From assembly GCA_017560175.1 (NCBI GenBank), contig JAFYOK010000202.1, positions 1 through 9,108 on the forward strand: DNA of 9,108 nt, read 5' to 3'. This stretch comes from Clostridia bacterium (GTDB lineage: Bacteria; Bacillota; Clostridia; Oscillospirales; Butyricicoccaceae). Positions 6,797 through 9,108 of this stretch are shown here, in pieces. Made by a program: the position numbers and the translations under genes. Position 1 is the stretch's first letter, and each line of letters starts with the position of its first letter. The notes beneath the pieces were generated by a model that saw nothing but the letters and a program-made list of their open reading frames with translations, was not told where the DNA came from and did not search any database.

Positions 6797-7387
6797 ATGG
6801 CAAAATTGATTCGTCATAGGGACGAGCTCATATCTGAAGCAGAAAATGAACTGATATTTCTTTGTGGTGCATTCTTGCTTGGCGCAATATTTGGCAGCTT
6901 CTTTGCTTCCGGTTTTTCTGCAAATGGTCTTTGGTCAGAAATCGTGATACAAACTGGGAATCTAAAGATTTTCATGCTGATCCATGGGGGTCTGCTGCTT
7001 GTTATATTTACAGCGCCATTTTTACCTGCCGGGCAGATGGCAGCTCCATGCAGTATGGCTGCCGAAGGATTTCTTCTTGCTGTAATGGTCACCTGTACTA
7101 TACAGACCTATGGTTGGAAAGGTTATTTTCCGGCACTGATGGCCTGGTTTTTTACCGGTATGGCACTTCTTTTTCTACTTCTGTTCATGGGATGTCGTGG
7201 ACGTATGCTGATGCTTGGGCAGAAAGGAAAAGGGGCAGACAGAGGATTTATCCAACGGCGACAACTTGGGCCATATTTTCGTTGTGGTGTAGCTGCATTT
7301 TTATTGCTGTGGATCATTGGATATCTGCATTGCTATGGAGCAGCTCGTTGTACAAGATGGTTGGTGGATAAGCTTTCAATGTTATAG
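6797..7387 (+). CDS. SpoIIM-like multi-pass membrane protein (stage II sporulation protein M family, divergent)
   Basis: 196 residues, about five hydrophobic segments: near 18-39, 56-78, 87-103, 109-134 and 159-179, with a short charged N-terminus and a helical C-tail (RWLVDKLSML). Size, segment spacing, the GAIFGSFFASG stretch in the first segment, the TYGWKGY turn before the fourth segment, and the C-tail all resemble Bacillus subtilis SpoIIM as I recall it (LMGVIFGA, QMGWHGF, LMKLLVESIF). SpoIIM works with SpoIID and SpoIIP in septal peptidoglycan remodelling and engulfment during sporulation. The match is by eye and weak. The ATG at 6797 is chosen because GCAGG lies 8 bases upstream; ATG 6791 and GTG 6788 are too close to it. 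The gene converges with a Xer recombinase; in B. subtilis spoIIM also lies near xerD (ripX), which supports the call. It could otherwise be an unrelated membrane protein. Confidence 0.65.
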   Translation: MAKLIRHRDELISEAENELIFLCGAFLLGAIFGSFFASGFSANGLWSEIVIQTGNLKIFMLIHGGLLLVIFTAPFLPAGQMAAPCSMAAEGFLLAVMVTCTIQTYGWKGYFPALMAWFFTGMALLFLLLFMGCRGRMLMLGQKGKGADRGFIQRRQLGPYFRCGVAAFLLLWIIGYLHCYGAARCTRWLVDKLSML

Positions 7388-7390
7388 TAC

Positions 7391-7420
7391 AAAAGCCTGC
7401 AGATATTCTGCAGGCTTTTT
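7391..7420. terminator. Bidirectional intrinsic terminator between the SpoIIM-like gene and the recombinase
   Basis: A perfect 13-bp stem, AAAAGCCTGCAGA (7391-7403) with TCTGCAGGCTTTT (7407-7419), around a 3-base loop TAT. It starts 3 bases after the stop of the plus-strand gene and ends 4 bases before the stop of the minus-strand gene. Flanking A and T tracts let it end transcripts from both sides. Confidence 0.95.
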
Positions 7421-7423
7421 GAA

Positions 7424-8440
7424 CTATGTTTCAGATTTTTCTCCCGATAAAGGATTTCGTTCTGCAGCTTCACGCAGATTGTCGTTAACAACGTGAGTAT
7501 ATATGGCAGTCGTATCGAGGTTCTCATGACCCAGTACCTCTTTGATGGTACGAACATCAACACCGTTCTGATACATCAATGTGGCCGCTGTATGGCGTAA
7601 TTTATGGGCAGATGCATGCTTGGCCGAAAGGCCAGCCTGGTCCAGATGCTCTTTAACCAGTTCTTTGATACGCATAGTGCTCAGGCGTGTACCGTTACGG
7701 CTGATAAAGTAGGCATTTTTGTGGGTATTTTTAGGACGAACATCATTGGAGGTTTTAAAATCGTCGTAGCTGCGAATGGCTGACATACAGGCATCATTGA
7801 GATAAACCATGCGCTCTTTATTGCCTTTACCCAGGACACGCAGGATGCGATCATCGCGATTGATATCTGCAAGGCTGATTCCAGCCAGTTCGGATACACG
7901 AAGTCCACAGTTCAGGAAAAGAGTCAGAATGCAGTAGTCACGGACTTTATAGATGCCGTCCACACTATCCAGTAGTTTGCGGGATTCATTGAGGGAAAGA
8001 TATTTGGGCAAAGATTTCTGCGTCTTGGGAATATCGATATTCAGAACCGGATTGGTGGGGATCTGCTTGGTTTTATCACAATAATATTTGAAAAAAGCAC
8101 GCAGCGAAGACATTTTGCGTGCGCGTGTCTTCGCGCTGTTGCCATATGTAGTCGAATGACTGTTATGATACTTAGGTCGGCTGCGGGAGATATAAAGCAG
8201 GTAATCATAGATCTCGCTCTGGGTGATCCCGGCTAGGAAGGATATATCTACAGCACTGATATCGACAGTTTCAAGGGCATCAAAGGGGCGTCCTTTGCGC
8301 AAAGCAACCATATAGCGCAGAAAGGTACGGAGGTCGAGATGGTATTCGGCAACCGTCTTGGGAGAGCGTCCCAGGATACTTTCCATATAAACAAGAAACT
8401 CTTTAAGTACCTGTGGTGCACCTTCATATAAATTCGCCAT
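7424..8440 (-). CDS. Tyrosine site-specific recombinase, XerC/XerD type
   Basis: 338-residue DNA-cutting and -joining enzyme. An N-terminal SAM-like DNA-binding domain (about 8-125) precedes the catalytic domain (about 145-325). All six active-site residues are visible: Arg181 (CGLRVSELAG), Lys205 (LGKGNKER), His279 and Arg282 (HKLRHTAAT), His305 (LGHENLDT), and nucleophile Tyr314 (TAIYTHV), so it should be active. It is some 40 residues longer than typical XerD. Part of the excess is a polar insertion at about 86-108 (RSRPKYHNSHSTTYGNSAKT) before the RKMSSLRAFF helix. The ATG at 8440 is chosen because GGAGG lies 7 bases upstream. Xer pairs resolve chromosome dimers at dif and are hijacked by mobile elements; which role applies is not shown. 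The neighbouring SpoIIM-like gene favours a chromosomal XerD, while the palindromic sites upstream leave room for a dedicated local recombinase. Confidence 0.95.
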   Translation of the reverse strand: MANLYEGAPQVLKEFLVYMESILGRSPKTVAEYHLDLRTFLRYMVALRKGRPFDALETVDISAVDISFLAGITQSEIYDYLLYISRSRPKYHNSHSTTYGNSAKTRARKMSSLRAFFKYYCDKTKQIPTNPVLNIDIPKTQKSLPKYLSLNESRKLLDSVDGIYKVRDYCILTLFLNCGLRVSELAGISLADINRDDRILRVLGKGNKERMVYLNDACMSAIRSYDDFKTSNDVRPKNTHKNAYFISRNGTRLSTMRIKELVKEHLDQAGLSAKHASAHKLRHTAATLMYQNGVDVRTIKEVLGHENLDTTAIYTHVVNDNLREAAERNPLSGEKSET

Positions 8441-8471
8441 GAAAAAACCTCCAATCGATATGCTCAATAGG

Positions 8472-8500
8472 ATTATACAATAGAAGCGCCCTCGAAGCAA
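8472..8500 (-). promoter_or_regulatory. Promoter of the tyrosine recombinase gene
   Basis: Perfect -10 TATAAT (8472-8477, minus strand), 17-base spacer, and a weak -35 TTGCTT (8495-8500). Predicted start is near 8465, 25 bases before the gene. The -35 overlaps the CAAACAAA repeat at 8498, so a protein bound there could block or recruit polymerase. Confidence 0.75.
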
Positions 8501-8513
8501 ACAAAATATTTTG
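8498..8513. repeat. Partial copy of the CCAAACAAA site, with palindromic core
   Basis: CAAACAAAATATTTTG. The first 14 bases, CAAACAAAATATTT less a final TG, are the same as bases 9027-9040 in the right-hand palindrome. Bases 8502-8513 form a perfect 12-bp palindrome, CAAAATATTTTG. The right arm TTTGTTTGG is absent. It overlaps the recombinase -35. Confidence 0.6.
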
Positions 8514-8601
8514 AAATGTGATTATTTTAACAAAAGTGCTTTAATTAAATAGTTGGCCGGAGCAAACGTGATTAAAAGCATAATAAAGAAATCGAATGAT
8601 A

Positions 8602-8664
8602 TTCATATAGAATGAACAGAAGTCTGACTATGGTACATATTCCGATAACAGTTGATATAGAATG
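8602..8664 (+). repeat. Imperfect 13-base direct repeat, 50 bases apart
   Basis: TTCATATAGAATG at 8602-8614 and TTGATATAGAATG at 8652-8664 differ at one base and lie exactly 50 bases apart, close to five helical turns, so a protein could bind both on one face. In AT-rich DNA a chance match is quite possible. Confidence 0.3.
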
Positions 8665-8850
8665 TAATGTCTCAATTACAGCTGATCAATCCATCAGAAC
8701 GATTGACTTCGCTTATGGGCATAATGTATTTTTGTAAGCGATACTTCAAAATAAAACATATATAAAATTGTTTGAAAAATTTTTGATTGTGATTCTGTTA
8801 TTAAGGTTAATAGTATTTATAGTAAAACCGATCCTGTCAGAGTACAAATA

Positions 8851-8876
8851 CCAAACAAACTAAATAGTTTGTTTGG
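8851..8876. repeat. Palindromic site A (26 bases, arms CCAAACAAA / TTTGTTTGG)
   Basis: CCAAACAAACT at 8851-8861 and AGTTTGTTTGG at 8866-8876 form a perfect 11-bp inverted repeat around AAAT. The outer nine bases of each arm and the total length match site B at 9026-9051 exactly; only the central eight bases differ. No T run on either side exceeds that of ordinary AT-rich DNA, and no gene ends here, so it is unlikely to be a terminator. It is better read as a protein-binding or recombination site. Confidence 0.85.
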
Positions 8877-9023
8877 TCATAGATAATGATTTGAAAATAC
8901 ATAATCAACATATATTTTCGTATTTTGGCTTAATTGGACATTCAAACGGATTTGAGCCGTCCTATGACAAACCCGCGCCAAAACGCAGCCTTATATAGTC
9001 AATCAAAAAAATCCAATGCCCTA

Positions 9024-9053
9024 AACCAAACAAAATATTTATTTTGTTTGGTT
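9024..9053. repeat. Palindromic site B (26-base core, arms CCAAACAAA / TTTGTTTGG, extended)
   Basis: The perfect inverted repeat runs from AACCAAACAAAATA (9024-9037) to TATTTTGTTTGGTT (9040-9053) with only TT between. The 26-base core (9026-9051) shares both 9-base arms with site A, 175 bases to the left. It ends 16 bases before the -35 of the outward promoter; its centre would be near -66 from that start, a usual place for an activator. Confidence 0.85.
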
Positions 9054-9069
9054 GTATATATTTTTGATA

Positions 9070-9098
9070 TCGACATTTTACCGTTCCTCTGCTATAAT
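9070..9098 (+). promoter_or_regulatory. Strong promoter firing out of the right edge
   Basis: The -35 TCGACA (9070-9075, five of six consensus bases), a 17-base spacer and a perfect extended -10, TGCTATAAT (9090-9098). Predicted start is near 9105, so the transcript and its gene lie beyond the window. Palindromic site B is directly upstream. Confidence 0.8.
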
Positions 9099-9108
9099 TA
9101 TGGTATCT

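Larger units (their letters stand above)
8514..9108. other. AT-rich stretch without a convincing gene
   Basis: About 600 bases with no credible coding region, markedly more AT-rich than the genes around it: bases 8761-8820 hold only 10 G or C. It contains two 26-base palindromic sites (8851-8876 and 9026-9051), an imperfect 13-base repeat 50 bases apart (8602-8664), a hairpin at 8937-8962 (GGAC with GTCC, then TTCAAA with TTTGAG), and an outward promoter at the right edge. A 41-codon frame at 8612-8737 has no ribosome site. I see no tRNA, rRNA, CRISPR or transposase remnant. Confidence 0.7.

Noticed and set aside
8612..8737. 41-codon open frame beginning MNRSLTMVHIPITVD
   Set aside because: No Shine-Dalgarno sequence before it or its inner ATG, a stop 13 bases upstream in frame, and it lies in AT-rich non-coding DNA. 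The residue mix looks fairly protein-like, so a decayed gene fragment is not excluded.
8743..8770. dif-like 28-base site starting ACTTC
   Set aside because: Only about 7 of 11 and 5 of 11 arm bases match the B. subtilis dif as I recall it, and the arms are not a convincing inverted pair.
8893..8926. Spaced inverted repeats GAAAATA/TATTTTC and AAAATAC/GTATTTT
   Set aside because: Short, pure-AT-type arms that compete with each other; expected by chance in DNA of this composition.
8964..9108. Open frame starting MTNPRQNAALYSQ that runs off the right edge
   Set aside because: No ribosome site, and it reads straight through a perfect palindrome and a near-consensus promoter, so it is most likely chance.

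Overview
The window looks like chromosomal DNA from a spore-forming, low-to-moderate GC Firmicute of class Clostridia, possibly Oscillospirales/Ruminococcaceae-like. This is inference. It rests on strong GGAGG ribosome-binding sites, a SpoIIM-like membrane protein, a cysteine-rich protein of clostridial style, a membrane-anchored XRE regulator, an Lsa-like ABC-F protein, and coding DNA of medium GC beside very AT-rich intergenic DNA. I cannot name the species.

Left part (1-4634): the 3' nine-tenths of proS (prolyl-tRNA synthetase) enters from the left and ends at a strong bidirectional terminator. Converging on it from the right are two minus-strand genes. One is an XRE-type regulator with a single membrane segment and a large predicted extracytoplasmic domain. 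The other is an Lsa-type ABC-F ribosome-protection protein. The ABC-F gene has a near-consensus promoter and a short leader with a small open frame, a terminator-like hairpin and a possible Shine-Dalgarno-blocking helix, which together resemble antibiotic-sensing attenuation.

Middle (4622-6745): back to back with the ABC-F promoter, and sharing its -35 DNA, is the promoter of a plus-strand pair. The pair is an HD-domain 5'-deoxynucleotidase-like hydrolase, whose end overlaps the start of a YbaK-type Cys-tRNA(Pro) deacylase. ProS and YbaK are functionally linked: ProS mischarges tRNA(Pro), its internal INS domain removes Ala, and YbaK removes Cys. A 286-residue protein with 20 cysteines follows, closed by an intrinsic terminator.

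Right part (6746-9108): a SpoIIM-like membrane protein (plus) and a XerC/XerD-type tyrosine recombinase (minus) converge on a bidirectional terminator. SpoIIM and Xer genes are also near each other in Bacillus subtilis. Upstream of the recombinase lies about 670 bases of very AT-rich DNA without a convincing gene. It holds two equal-length 26-base palindromic sites with identical 9-base arms, CCAAACAAA and TTTGTTTGG, 175 bases apart. A partial third copy overlaps the -35 of the recombinase promoter. The right-hand site lies just upstream of a near-consensus promoter that fires out of the window. These sites are the best candidate for something undescribed: operators, or recombination sites, linking the recombinase to the gene beyond the right edge.
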